Assembly (NCBI GenBank): GCA_023386265.1
Contig: JAEWKA010000008.1
Location: 552,303-616,302 of the forward strand
Reading direction: 5' to 3'
Origin: Bacillota bacterium
GTDB lineage: Bacteria > Bacillota > Clostridia > Oscillospirales > Oscillospiraceae
DNA length: 64,000 nt
Shown here: in pieces, positions 32,317-40,801 of the stretch
Numbering within the stretch: position 1 is the first letter of the stretch
Layout of the letters: every line of letters starts with the position of its first letter
Position numbers and translations under genes: made by a program
The notes under the pieces: model-generated
Database searches by the model: none
Seen by the model: only the letters and a program-made list of their open reading frames with translations
Told to the model about the DNA's origin: nothing

Positions 32317-34044
32317 TTAACTCTCCGAGCTTCTGTCATCCGCAAGCTCGAATTTGCTTATAAGTTCTTTAAGGATACTAGCCTGTCCAGAAAGTTCCTC
32401 ACTTGCCGCTGCGCTCTCTTCAGCGGTGGCTGCATTTGTCTGGACAACGTAGGAAATCTGTTCTATGCCCTGATTAATCTGTGCAATAGACATCGCCTGC
32501 TCTTCAGTTGCCTGAGCAATCTTGTTAATTAGAGCAACAGCCTCAATTGTGACCTCGCTTGTCTTATTCAATGAACTCGAAGTCCTGCTGGCAATATTCG
32601 ATCCCTCTTCAATGGCTTGTATGGATTCTTCGATTAACGCGGTTGTGTCCTTCGCAGCCTCAGCCGATTTTCCAGCGAGGTTTCTTACCTCATCGGCAAC
32701 CACCGCAAAGCCCCTGCCTGCCTCCCCGGCACGAGCTGCTTCAACAGCCGCATTGAGTGCCAGAATGTTTGTCTGAAATGCAATATCATCAATTATTTTC
32801 ATGATTCGGGATATTTTAGAGGATTTGTCCGTAATTTTCTGCATCGCGCTAATCATATCCTGCATCTGAGCAGTACTGTTATTAAGTTCCTCTCCTGCAT
32901 AAGCCGATTTGTTGTGTGCCGACTCCGCGTTGTCCGCATTATCCTTTATCTGCTGTGCTATATCAGCAATTGAGGCGGAAAGTTCCTCGATTGCACTTGC
33001 CTGCTCGGTCGCTCCCTGTGAAAGCGATTGGGCTCCATTTGATACCTGTATCGAACCGCCATCGACTTGGATCATAGACTGTTTTATTTTAAGCATAATG
33101 GCATTGAGATTGTCGGTTAAATTAGACATACTGTCTTTAAGTTTTTTAAACTGACCGGAATATTCCATGGTCAGATTATTTTTGAGGTTGCCATTTGAGA
33201 CATTTTGCAGGGCTTCGGATATATCGTCAATATATCTCTGATAGTTAACAAGCTTTTCAATCGTAAGGTTAAACGCTCTTGCAAGCTGGCCGACCTCATC
33301 CTTCGAGTTTATGCTGAGTAACACGTCAAAGTTGCCGTCAGCAATTTCCTTAGCAACATCGGTGACCTTTTTAATTGGTTTTACGATCCTGCCGCTTAAA
33401 ATGATCGTCACTGCTGCCACTGCAATCAGCATTATAATAATGATAATTGACAGTGTCCTGATTGTGGCCGACGTCCCGTTGTCATATATCGCATTTACTG
33501 CCGACATTGGAACCCCGACAAAATATATACCAATTACCTTATGCTCAGCGTTATACATCGGGACATACTGGGTCATATACTGGACTCCGAGTATTTCACT
33601 TTCGCCAATAAACGAATTTCCTTTTTTTAGCTCCGCATATGCTGTTCCTTTTGAATCAAGCGCGGTTCCGACAGCCCTTGCGCCCGACTCATCTTTTATG
33701 GTCGTGATGAGCCTTGTGTAGTTATCGCCTTCAGCTTGAAACACCGTTGCAACTACATTCATATCTTTGCAGAACTTGTCGATAGCCTCATAGTTACCTT
33801 CTATGGATTTGCCATACTTGTCACATAATTTTCCGTCACTGTTTAAATCTAACGAACCGAACTGTGTTTCCAGATAAGTAACCAGCATATTGCTGGCGCT
33901 GCTCAACTCATCACTTATCTGCGTTTGTATAATATTTTTTGTCATATCAAAACTCTTATTGAGTCCGATTACCATGGTTGACATAGATGCAGTAATAACC
34001 ATAATTAAAATTATAATCGTCAGTTTTGTTTTCAGACTTTTCAT
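32317..34044 (-). CDS. methyl-accepting chemotaxis protein
   Basis: A 575-residue chemoreceptor: membrane helix 1 (residues ~8-28), an extracellular single Cache domain (~30-190; KSIEGNYEAIDKFCKDMNVV, then PMYNAEHKVIGIYFVGVPMS), helix 2 (~196-218), HAMP (IVKPIKKVTDVAKEIADGNF) and the cytoplasmic signalling hairpin with its tip IAFQTNILALNAAVEAARAG and EVRNLAGKSAEAAKD. It should signal through CheW/CheA encoded elsewhere; no other chemotaxis gene is in the window. The ATG at 34044 follows GAGGT. The ligand is unknown. Confidence 0.95.
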   Translation of the reverse strand: MKSLKTKLTIIILIMVITASMSTMVIGLNKSFDMTKNIIQTQISDELSSASNMLVTYLETQFGSLDLNSDGKLCDKYGKSIEGNYEAIDKFCKDMNVVATVFQAEGDNYTRLITTIKDESGARAVGTALDSKGTAYAELKKGNSFIGESEILGVQYMTQYVPMYNAEHKVIGIYFVGVPMSAVNAIYDNGTSATIRTLSIIIIIMLIAVAAVTIILSGRIVKPIKKVTDVAKEIADGNFDVLLSINSKDEVGQLARAFNLTIEKLVNYQRYIDDISEALQNVSNGNLKNNLTMEYSGQFKKLKDSMSNLTDNLNAIMLKIKQSMIQVDGGSIQVSNGAQSLSQGATEQASAIEELSASIADIAQQIKDNADNAESAHNKSAYAGEELNNSTAQMQDMISAMQKITDKSSKISRIMKIIDDIAFQTNILALNAAVEAARAGEAGRGFAVVADEVRNLAGKSAEAAKDTTALIEESIQAIEEGSNIASRTSSSLNKTSEVTIEAVALINKIAQATEEQAMSIAQINQGIEQISYVVQTNAATAEESAAASEELSGQASILKELISKFELADDRSSES

Positions 34045-34702
34045 AAATTTACCTCAAATATTCTTTCTCTCTTATTTGTTTTAGAGACACCACTTAATTC
34101 TTGAGCAATATGTATTAAATTCCAAAATTGCTTAATTTTTGTAAAATTTGTACTACTTGAAATATTATTTCTTCTTACAATATTACTTATTCCACAATAT
34201 GCAAATTAGTAAAGAGGTAATAATTGATCCAAAATAATAGACGCACTGCCAAAGAAATAACGAATAAGTCAAGCGTTTATAATACTTTTTATAAGGACAA
34301 TGTTGCTTTATGTCCACTTAGCGCAGTAACCAGCGAGGGTGAGCGCGTTAAATTTTCTCTTGACATATCCTTATCAGCGTGTTACTTTTATCGCAACGTT
34401 TCTTTGAATGGATTTCAGAGAAATTTAGACCAGTCTTCGGAAAAGCCCGAAGATAAGCCCATACGGACAGGCGGGTCGGGTGCCGTGCGGTAAAATCCGC
34501 ATTATTGATTGAGTTAAAAGCTCAAATTTTACAAAGTTGATTACTTTATAATCGTGGCAAATCATCTTGTGAAACGGTCAATAAGAGTAGCAGCCGAACT
34601 TGCTGAAAATCTCTTTATCCCTCCGTATAATATCGCGCTTTGGGGCACCTCCCGTGCCTTTATGCGCTTATTTCGCGGCGGGAAAAACTGTAAACCGTTT
34701 AT
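34045..34702. other. gene-free stretch before the polyamine operon
   Basis: No convincing gene is present. An open frame at 34224-34493 has no ribosome binding site and no recognisable protein. TTGACA-17-TACTTT (about 34362-34390) is a possible plus-strand promoter. GC-rich local hairpins lie at 34436-34500, and GGCAC-CTCCC-GTGCC at about 34643-34657 is enclosed by a GCGC pair. This could be the structured leader of the operon that follows. Confidence 0.4.
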
Positions 34703-34730
34703 AACGCAGATGACTTTTGTCGTCTGCGTT
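34703..34730 (+). terminator. intrinsic terminator in the leader of the polyamine operon
   Basis: AACGCAGATGAC and GTCGTCTGCGTT form a 12-bp stem (one G-U) with a TTTT loop and a seven-T tail, only 49 nt before the speA start codon. No gene ends just upstream, so it is likely an attenuator. Confidence 0.75.
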
Positions 34731-34778
34731 TTTTTCGCGTTTTATCAAATAATAATATGTGAGTAAGGAGGCGGAGCT

Positions 34779-36230
34779 ATGAATCTGGAATGGCAGAAAG
34801 CCGTACCGATATGCGAGGCGCTTGAGCAGATACAAAGACGGCGCGTCGTTCCCTTTGATGTGCCCGGGCACAAACGCGGGCGCGGAAATCCCGAACTTGT
34901 GAAGCTGCTCGGAGAGCGCTGCGTCGGACTAGATGTAAATTCTATGAAGCCGGTCGACAGTCTCTGCAACCCGGTCTCAGTCATAAGAGAGGCCGAGGAG
35001 CTGACAGCCGAAGCCTTCGGAGCGCAGCATGCTTTTTTTATGGTCAACGGTACGACCAGCGCGGTCCAGAGCATGGTGCTCTCGGTCTGCAAGGCGGGAG
35101 ACAAGATAATCCTCCCTCGAAATGTCCACAAGAGTGTTATTAACGCTCTCATTCTGAGCGGCGGTATACCGGTTTACGTCAATCCGTCAATCCACCCGAA
35201 AATTGGTGTGGCTCTTGGCATGGAGCTATCCGCCGTTGACGCGGCAATCAAGGAAAACCCTGACGCCGTCGCTGTTTTCGTCAACAACCCCACCTATTAC
35301 GGCATCTGCTCGAACCTCCGCGCAATCTGCGAGCTTGCCCACGGGCACGGCATGAAGGTACTGGTGGACGAGGCTCACGGCACGCATTTCTACTTTGGAG
35401 AAGACCTTCCTCCCTCTGCGATGGCTGCTGGCGCTGACATTGCCGCCGTGTCGATGCACAAATCCGGCGGCAGTCTGACGCAAAGCTCTGTCCTCCTCAC
35501 GGGAAACGATATTGATCACAGCCACGTGCGCCAAATAATAAACCTTACCCAAACTACGAGCGCCTCCTATCTTCTCCTCGCGAGCCTTGATATCTCGCGC
35601 CGCAACCTTGCCCTGCGCGGGCGCGAATCGTTCGCTAAGGTGGTGCAGATGGCGGAATACGCGAGGGATGAAATCAACGGTATCGGCGGATACTACGCCT
35701 ATGGGCGCGAGCTTCTCGACGGCGTTCATGTTTTCGACTACGATGTGACTAAGCTCTCCGTGAACACTCAGGGCATCGGACTTACGGGCATCGAGATACA
35801 CGACCTGCTCCGCGACGAATATGACATACAGATAGAATTCGGCGACATTGGAAACATCCTTGCCTATATCTCCATCGGCGACCGTATGCAGGACATTGAG
35901 CGTCTGGTGGGCGCTCTCGAGGAGATAAAAAGGCTCTATGAAAAGGATCCCTCCGAGCTCTATTTCGACTACTATATCCAGCCCGAGGTCGTATTTTCGC
36001 CGCAGAAGTCGTTCTATTCCGAAAAGATGTCAATGCCGATACGGAAAACGTTCGGCAGAATAAGCGGCGAATCCGTCATGTGCTATCCCCCCGGCATCCC
36101 GATAATCTCGCCGGGCGAACGCGTTACGGACGAAATCATCGACTATATACTTTACGCCCGCGCCAAGGGCTGCACAATACAGGGCGCGGCCGACCCGAGA
36201 GCGGATCATCTTCAGGTCATAAAGGAGTAA
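34779..36230 (+). CDS. speA: Orn/Lys/Arg decarboxylase family protein (arginine decarboxylase-like)
   Basis: A 483-residue aminotransferase-fold basic amino acid decarboxylase: FDVPGHKRGRGNPEL at the start, AFFMVNGTTSAVQSMVLS, the PLP lysine in VSMHKSGGSLTQSS, and the C-terminal domain with CYPPGIPIISPGERVTDEI. The size fits the short Gram-positive SpeA-type enzyme rather than the ~700-residue inducible enzymes. Downstream N-carbamoylputrescine amidohydrolase points to arginine as substrate, giving agmatine. The start has AAGGAGGCGG upstream. First gene of the polyamine operon. Confidence 0.9.
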   Translation: MNLEWQKAVPICEALEQIQRRRVVPFDVPGHKRGRGNPELVKLLGERCVGLDVNSMKPVDSLCNPVSVIREAEELTAEAFGAQHAFFMVNGTTSAVQSMVLSVCKAGDKIILPRNVHKSVINALILSGGIPVYVNPSIHPKIGVALGMELSAVDAAIKENPDAVAVFVNNPTYYGICSNLRAICELAHGHGMKVLVDEAHGTHFYFGEDLPPSAMAAGADIAAVSMHKSGGSLTQSSVLLTGNDIDHSHVRQIINLTQTTSASYLLLASLDISRRNLALRGRESFAKVVQMAEYARDEINGIGGYYAYGRELLDGVHVFDYDVTKLSVNTQGIGLTGIEIHDLLRDEYDIQIEFGDIGNILAYISIGDRMQDIERLVGALEEIKRLYEKDPSELYFDYYIQPEVVFSPQKSFYSEKMSMPIRKTFGRISGESVMCYPPGIPIISPGERVTDEIIDYILYARAKGCTIQGAADPRADHLQVIKE

Positions 36231-36236
36231 GGGCTC

Positions 36237-37109
36237 ATGTATATGTGGTTTTCCGAAATGCACACGGACAACGTCAAAATGAGCATCCGCGTCGACAAGC
36301 AGCTCTTTTCCGCTGAGAGCGAGTATCAGCGCATAGACGTGTTCGAAAGCCCTGAATTCGGTCGCTTCCTTACGCTTGACGGCAACGTGATATTCTCCGA
36401 AGCGGACGCTTTTATCTATAACGAGATGGTGACGCACGTTCCGATGGCCGTGCATACCGATGTCAAAAGGGTGCTCATCATTGGCGGCGGCGACGGAGGC
36501 GTGGCTCGCGAATACACCGCCTATCCCGAAATCGAGGAAATCGACGTTGTGGAGCCGGACGGGGTTTTCGTCAAGGCCTGCCGCGAATTTTTCCCCGATA
36601 CAGCAAAGGGCTTCGACGATTCTCGTGTGAACATTATCCACAAGGATGGTCTGCCCTTCCTGCGAGGTCGCAAAGCTGATTATGACATCATTATAAACGA
36701 CTCGACAGACCCCTTCGGGCACACCGAGGGACTTTTCACCAAGGAATTTTACGGCAGCTGCTACCGCGCCCTCAAGGACGACGGTATTATGGTCTATCAG
36801 CACGGAAGTCCGTTTTTCGACAGCGACGAGGCAGCGTTCACCCTGATGCACCGCAAGGCCTTCCAGAGCTTCCCCATCAGCCGCGTATATCAGGCGCATA
36901 TCCCCACCTGCGCTTCCGGCTACTGGACCTTCGGGTTCGCGTCGAAGAAATACCATCCTATTGGAGATTTTGACGCTCAAAGATGGAACAAGCGCGGGCT
37001 CAAAACCAGCTACTACACCACGAATCTGCATTTCGGCGCTTTTATGCTGCCGAAATATGTAGAAGACTTGCTTATAGAAGCAGAAGATTCAGGCGGCAAA
37101 GCCAACTGA
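36237..37109 (+). CDS. speE: aminopropyltransferase (spermidine synthase family)
   Basis: A 290-residue SpeE-type protein with the SAM-binding loop VLIIGGGDGGVAREY, the acidic IDVVEPDGVFVKAC, and the catalytic loop NDSTDPFGHTEGLF. The usual PTYPSG segment is altered to IPTCASGYWTFGFAS. No SAM decarboxylase (speD) is in the operon. It lies 6 nt after speA behind AAGGAG. It would transfer an aminopropyl group to putrescine or to another amine such as agmatine; the altered motif leaves acceptor use open. Confidence 0.87.
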   Translation: MYMWFSEMHTDNVKMSIRVDKQLFSAESEYQRIDVFESPEFGRFLTLDGNVIFSEADAFIYNEMVTHVPMAVHTDVKRVLIIGGGDGGVAREYTAYPEIEEIDVVEPDGVFVKACREFFPDTAKGFDDSRVNIIHKDGLPFLRGRKADYDIIINDSTDPFGHTEGLFTKEFYGSCYRALKDDGIMVYQHGSPFFDSDEAAFTLMHRKAFQSFPISRVYQAHIPTCASGYWTFGFASKKYHPIGDFDAQRWNKRGLKTSYYTTNLHFGAFMLPKYVEDLLIEAEDSGGKAN

Positions 37110-37145
37110 TAAAAATATAGAACAAACCTTCAGGAGGAATTACTA

Positions 37146-38405
37146 ATGGCTAAACTTCTTGTTATCGGCTGCGGCGGCGTTGGCTCCGTTGCAATCCACA
37201 AATGCTGCCAGAACAGCGAGGTATTCACAGACCTCTGCATCGCGAGCCGCACTAAATCCAAGTGCGATGCCCTCAAAGCGGAGCTTGAAGGCAAAACAAA
37301 AACCCGTATTACCACAGCTCAGATTGACGCTATGGATGTGCCCGCTCTCACCGCGCTCATCAGGAGCTACGCTCCCGACGCGGTGCTCAACGTCGCCTTG
37401 CCCTACCAGAACGTCGCCATTATGGAAGCCTGCCTTGCCGCCGGCACTAACTACATAGACACGGCGACCTATGAGCCGGAGGACATTAACGACCCCGACT
37501 GGCGTCCCATCTATGAGAAGCGCTGCGAGGAGCTTGGCTTCTCCGCCTATTTTGATTATTCGTGGCAGTGGGCGTTTATGGACAAGTTCAAAGAGGCGGG
37601 ACTCACGGCGGTGCTCGGCTGCGGCTTCGACCCCGGCGCAACCAATGTTTTCTGCGCCTACGCGCTCAAGCACTACTTTGACGAAATAAACACCATAGAT
37701 ATTCTCGACTGCAACGGCGGCGACCACGGCTATCCGTTCGCCACGAACTTCAACCCCGAAATAAACCTCCGCGAGGTTTCCTCGCCCTGCTCCTATTGGG
37801 AAAACGGGCATTGGGTGGAGATTCCCGCGATGTCCGTAAAGGCTCAGTACGACTTTGAGCAGGTCGGCAAAAAGGACATTTACCTCATGCACCACAATGA
37901 AATCGAGTCGCTTATCCTCAACATGCCCGGGATAGAGCGCGTCCGCTTCTATATGACCTTCGGTCAGAGCTACCTGAACCATATGAAATGTCTTGAAAAC
38001 GTTGGTATGCTTTCGACTGTGCCGATAGAGCACGAGGGGCAAAAAATTGTCCCGATACAGTTTTTGAAGGCGCTTCTGCCTGACCCCGCATCACTTGGGC
38101 CACGTACAATCGGCAAGACGAACATCGCATGCCTCTTTAGTGGCAAAAAGGACGGCAAGGAAAAGACCCTCAAAATCTATAACATCTGCGACCATCAGGA
38201 GAGCTACCGCGAGGTCGGCAGTCAGGCCATTTCCTACACGACAGGCGTGCCCGCAATGATTTTTTCGATGCTCGTCGCGGACGGTCGCTGGAAAAAGCCC
38301 GGCGTGTATAACGCCGAGCAGTTCGATCCCGACCCGTTCATGGAGGCCATGGGCAAATGGGGACTTCCGTGGATTATCGACGAAAATCCGGTGATGGTGG
38401 ACTGA
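37146..38405 (+). CDS. carboxynorspermidine/carboxyspermidine dehydrogenase
   Basis: A 419-residue saccharopine-dehydrogenase-fold enzyme. The Rossmann start is KLLVIGCGGVGSVAIHKCCQ, with NVALPYQNVAIMEACLAAGT and a body typical of CASDH (GCGFDPGATNVFCAYALKHY). CASDH reductively joins aspartate semialdehyde with a diamine; the product is decarboxylated by NspC, encoded next. GGAGGAAT precedes the ATG. Its stop codon overlaps the nspC start (TGATG). In Campylobacter and many gut Firmicutes this pair is the main route to spermidine; a related route uses agmatine as acceptor. Confidence 0.92.
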   Translation: MAKLLVIGCGGVGSVAIHKCCQNSEVFTDLCIASRTKSKCDALKAELEGKTKTRITTAQIDAMDVPALTALIRSYAPDAVLNVALPYQNVAIMEACLAAGTNYIDTATYEPEDINDPDWRPIYEKRCEELGFSAYFDYSWQWAFMDKFKEAGLTAVLGCGFDPGATNVFCAYALKHYFDEINTIDILDCNGGDHGYPFATNFNPEINLREVSSPCSYWENGHWVEIPAMSVKAQYDFEQVGKKDIYLMHHNEIESLILNMPGIERVRFYMTFGQSYLNHMKCLENVGMLSTVPIEHEGQKIVPIQFLKALLPDPASLGPRTIGKTNIACLFSGKKDGKEKTLKIYNICDHQESYREVGSQAISYTTGVPAMIFSMLVADGRWKKPGVYNAEQFDPDPFMEAMGKWGLPWIIDENPVMVD

Positions 38406-39526
38406 TGAGATTCGAAAATCTTCCGACCCCCTGCTATGTTGTGGACGAGGTAAAGCTCCTGAAAAACCTACGGCTTCTTAAACAGATTCAGGACGACACC
38501 GGCTGCAAAATTCTTCTTGCACAGAAGGCTTTTTCCATGTTTTCGGAATATCCGCTAATGCGAGGGTATTTGTCCGGTACCACTGCCAGCAGTCTCTTCG
38601 AAGCGCGGCTCGGAGCCGAGGAAATGGGCGGCGAGACGCACATCTTTGCCCCCGCCTATAAGGACGCAGAATTTGACAAAATCGCGGCTCTCTGCGAACA
38701 TATCGTATTCAACTCCTTCGCGCAGCTCGTAAAATATCGCAGTCGCTGCGGGCGGGCGAGCATAGGTCTTCGCATAAATCCCGAGCGCTCGACGCAGGAC
38801 CATGTCATATATGACCCCTGCGCCCCCGGCAGTCGCCTCGGCATTACCGCCACTAATTTTCGTCCCGAGCTGCTTGACGGAGTTGAGGGTCTGCACTTCC
38901 ATACCCTTTGTGAGCAGGACGCGGACGCTCTTGCCGTCACATTGGACGCGGTTGAGGAGAAGTTCGGAAAGTGGCTGCCTCGAATGAAATGGCTGAACAT
39001 GGGCGGAGGGCACCACATAACGCGCGAGGGCTATGACCTTGAGCTTCTCGAGAGCTGCATCCGCCGTATGCGGGAAAAGTACGGACTGGAAATTTATCTC
39101 GAACCCGGGGAGGCTGTCGCCCTGAACGCCGGACATTTTGTTACCGAGGTTATGGACATTGTTGAAAACAGTGGCATTAGCTCGCTAATTCTCGACGGCT
39201 CCGCCGCCTGTCACAACCCAGATGTGCTTGAAATGCCGTTTCGCCCACCTGTCAATGGCGCGGGCTTGCCCAACGAAAAAGCGTATACCTATCGTCTGTC
39301 AGCCTTCACCTGCCTTGCGGGCGACGTTTTCGGTGACTATTCCTTTGACGAGCGTGTAAAAATCGGCGACAGACTGCGCTTTGATAACTTCGCAATTTAT
39401 ACCATGGTCAAGAACAACACCTTTAACGGCATACAACTGCCTTCGATAGCCATCATGGCGGAGAACGGCGACTGCCGTATTGTCAGAAGCTTCGGCTATG
39501 AGGATTTCAAATCTAGACTTTCGTGA
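38405..39526 (+). CDS. nspC: carboxynorspermidine decarboxylase
   Basis: A 373-residue alanine-racemase-fold PLP decarboxylase: start LPTPCYVVDEVKLLKNLRLL, the PLP lysine in KILLAQKAFSMF, GLRINPERSTQDHVIYDPCA, LNMGGGHHITREGYDLELLE and the second-half catalytic cysteine region LILDGSAACHNPDVLEMPFR. The start at 38405 overlaps the dehydrogenase stop codon by two bases (TGATG), giving the common short N-terminus. It forms spermidine (or a related triamine) from the carboxylated intermediate. Confidence 0.93.
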   Translation: MRFENLPTPCYVVDEVKLLKNLRLLKQIQDDTGCKILLAQKAFSMFSEYPLMRGYLSGTTASSLFEARLGAEEMGGETHIFAPAYKDAEFDKIAALCEHIVFNSFAQLVKYRSRCGRASIGLRINPERSTQDHVIYDPCAPGSRLGITATNFRPELLDGVEGLHFHTLCEQDADALAVTLDAVEEKFGKWLPRMKWLNMGGGHHITREGYDLELLESCIRRMREKYGLEIYLEPGEAVALNAGHFVTEVMDIVENSGISSLILDGSAACHNPDVLEMPFRPPVNGAGLPNEKAYTYRLSAFTCLAGDVFGDYSFDERVKIGDRLRFDNFAIYTMVKNNTFNGIQLPSIAIMAENGDCRIVRSFGYEDFKSRLS

Positions 39527-39568
39527 TGATTATATGATACTATTCCTTTAGAGAAAGAGGCGGTTTAT

Positions 39569-40447
39569 ATGCGCAGGGTGACCATAGGAGCCATACAGAT
39601 GCAATGCTCCGTCAGAACGGAAGATAATCTGAATAAGGCTGAAGTTCTTGTGCGAAAAGCCGCGGCGGACGGAGCGAACGTCATACTGCTGCCGGAACTT
39701 TTCGCCTATCCTTATTTCTGTCAGGAACGGCGCTACGAATACTATTCCTACGCAACACCTGTCGATAAAAATCCCGCCGTTTCGCGCTTTGCCTCCGTTG
39801 CAAAGGAGCTGGGCGTCGTGCTGCCAATAAGCTTCTATGAGAAGGACGGCAATTGCCTGTTTAACTCCGTCGCGATGCTGAACTCAAACGGAGACCTTCT
39901 GGGCGTCTACCGCAAAACACATATACCCGACGATCATTTCTATCAGGAAAAATTCTATTTCACTCCCGGCGACACGGGTTTTCGCGTATGGGACACCGCA
40001 TACGGGCGTATAGGCGTCGGCATCTGCTGGGACCAGTGGTTTTCAGAGACTGCACGCGCTCTGGTGCTGAATGGCGCCGAGATGCTACTTTTCCCGACCG
40101 CCATAGGCAGTGAGCCCATACTAACCTGCGACAGCATGCCGCACTGGAGACGCTGTATGCAGGGACACGCGGCGGCAAACATCGTTCCCGTGGTGGCCGC
40201 CAACCGTATCGGCATTGAGTTTGTTGAACCCAGCAGCGAAAACGGAGGTCAGTCCTCTTCTCTTCTTTTCTACGGCTCCTCGTTCATCACCGACGACACC
40301 GGCGAAATTGTATCCTCCGCCGGACGCGAGGAGGAAGCGGTGCTGACGGCTTCCTATGATTTGGACGCCGTCGCCGAAAACAGGCTCAACTGGGGTTTCT
40401 TCCGCGACCGACGTCCCGAATACTACGCTCCACTTGCATCAAAATAA
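39569..40447 (+). CDS. aguB: N-carbamoylputrescine amidohydrolase
   Basis: A 292-residue nitrilase-superfamily enzyme with the Glu-Lys-Cys triad in VILLPELFAYPYFCQ, YRKTHIPDDHFYQEKFYF and GVGICWDQWFSETARAL. The YQEKFYFTPGDTGF region is typical of AguB. It cleaves N-carbamoylputrescine to putrescine, CO2 and ammonia. Its substrate is made from agmatine by agmatine deiminase (AguA), which is not in the operon or elsewhere in the window. AGAAAGAGG precedes the start. Confidence 0.92.
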   Translation: MRRVTIGAIQMQCSVRTEDNLNKAEVLVRKAAADGANVILLPELFAYPYFCQERRYEYYSYATPVDKNPAVSRFASVAKELGVVLPISFYEKDGNCLFNSVAMLNSNGDLLGVYRKTHIPDDHFYQEKFYFTPGDTGFRVWDTAYGRIGVGICWDQWFSETARALVLNGAEMLLFPTAIGSEPILTCDSMPHWRRCMQGHAAANIVPVVAANRIGIEFVEPSSENGGQSSSLLFYGSSFITDDTGEIVSSAGREEEAVLTASYDLDAVAENRLNWGFFRDRRPEYYAPLASK

Positions 40448-40648
40448 ATGCTTAATGCTATTTTATAAATATTCTCGTCGACCTTAACTATAATATTTTC
40501 TCTCTCCACAAGCTCCTGAACAGTAAAAGAGCACCATGATCTGGATACTGCCGCAAAAGGGTAGATTTCTGAAAAGGGTGCACTTTCTATGCTGTGCACC
40601 CACTCCAAAAGCAATATTCCATTGCATCAACAGTCTTATCATTAGACA

Positions 40649-40688
40649 AATAGGCATCAATCTTTGATACAAAAGATTGATGCCTATT
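40649..40688. terminator. intrinsic terminator in the 40.4-40.8 kb gap
   Basis: AATAGGCATCAATCTTT and AAAGATTGATGCCTATT form a 17-bp perfect stem with a 6-nt loop between the converging polyamine operon and the zinc-ribbon gene. The rest of this 350-nt gap shows no gene. Confidence 0.8.
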
Positions 40689-40801
40689 ATTTCATATATA
40701 TATCGGAAAGCGTTGTGATTACCGGACAGCAAGCATAATTTTTTCAACCGGAAAATTCTTCTATCAAGGCTCGCATTCCGGCAAAGCTGCTGTCATTGAG
40801 G

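Noticed and set aside
34224..34493. 89-codon open frame before speA
   Set aside because: No ribosome binding site, no recognisable protein pattern, and it overlaps the hairpin-rich part of the leader.
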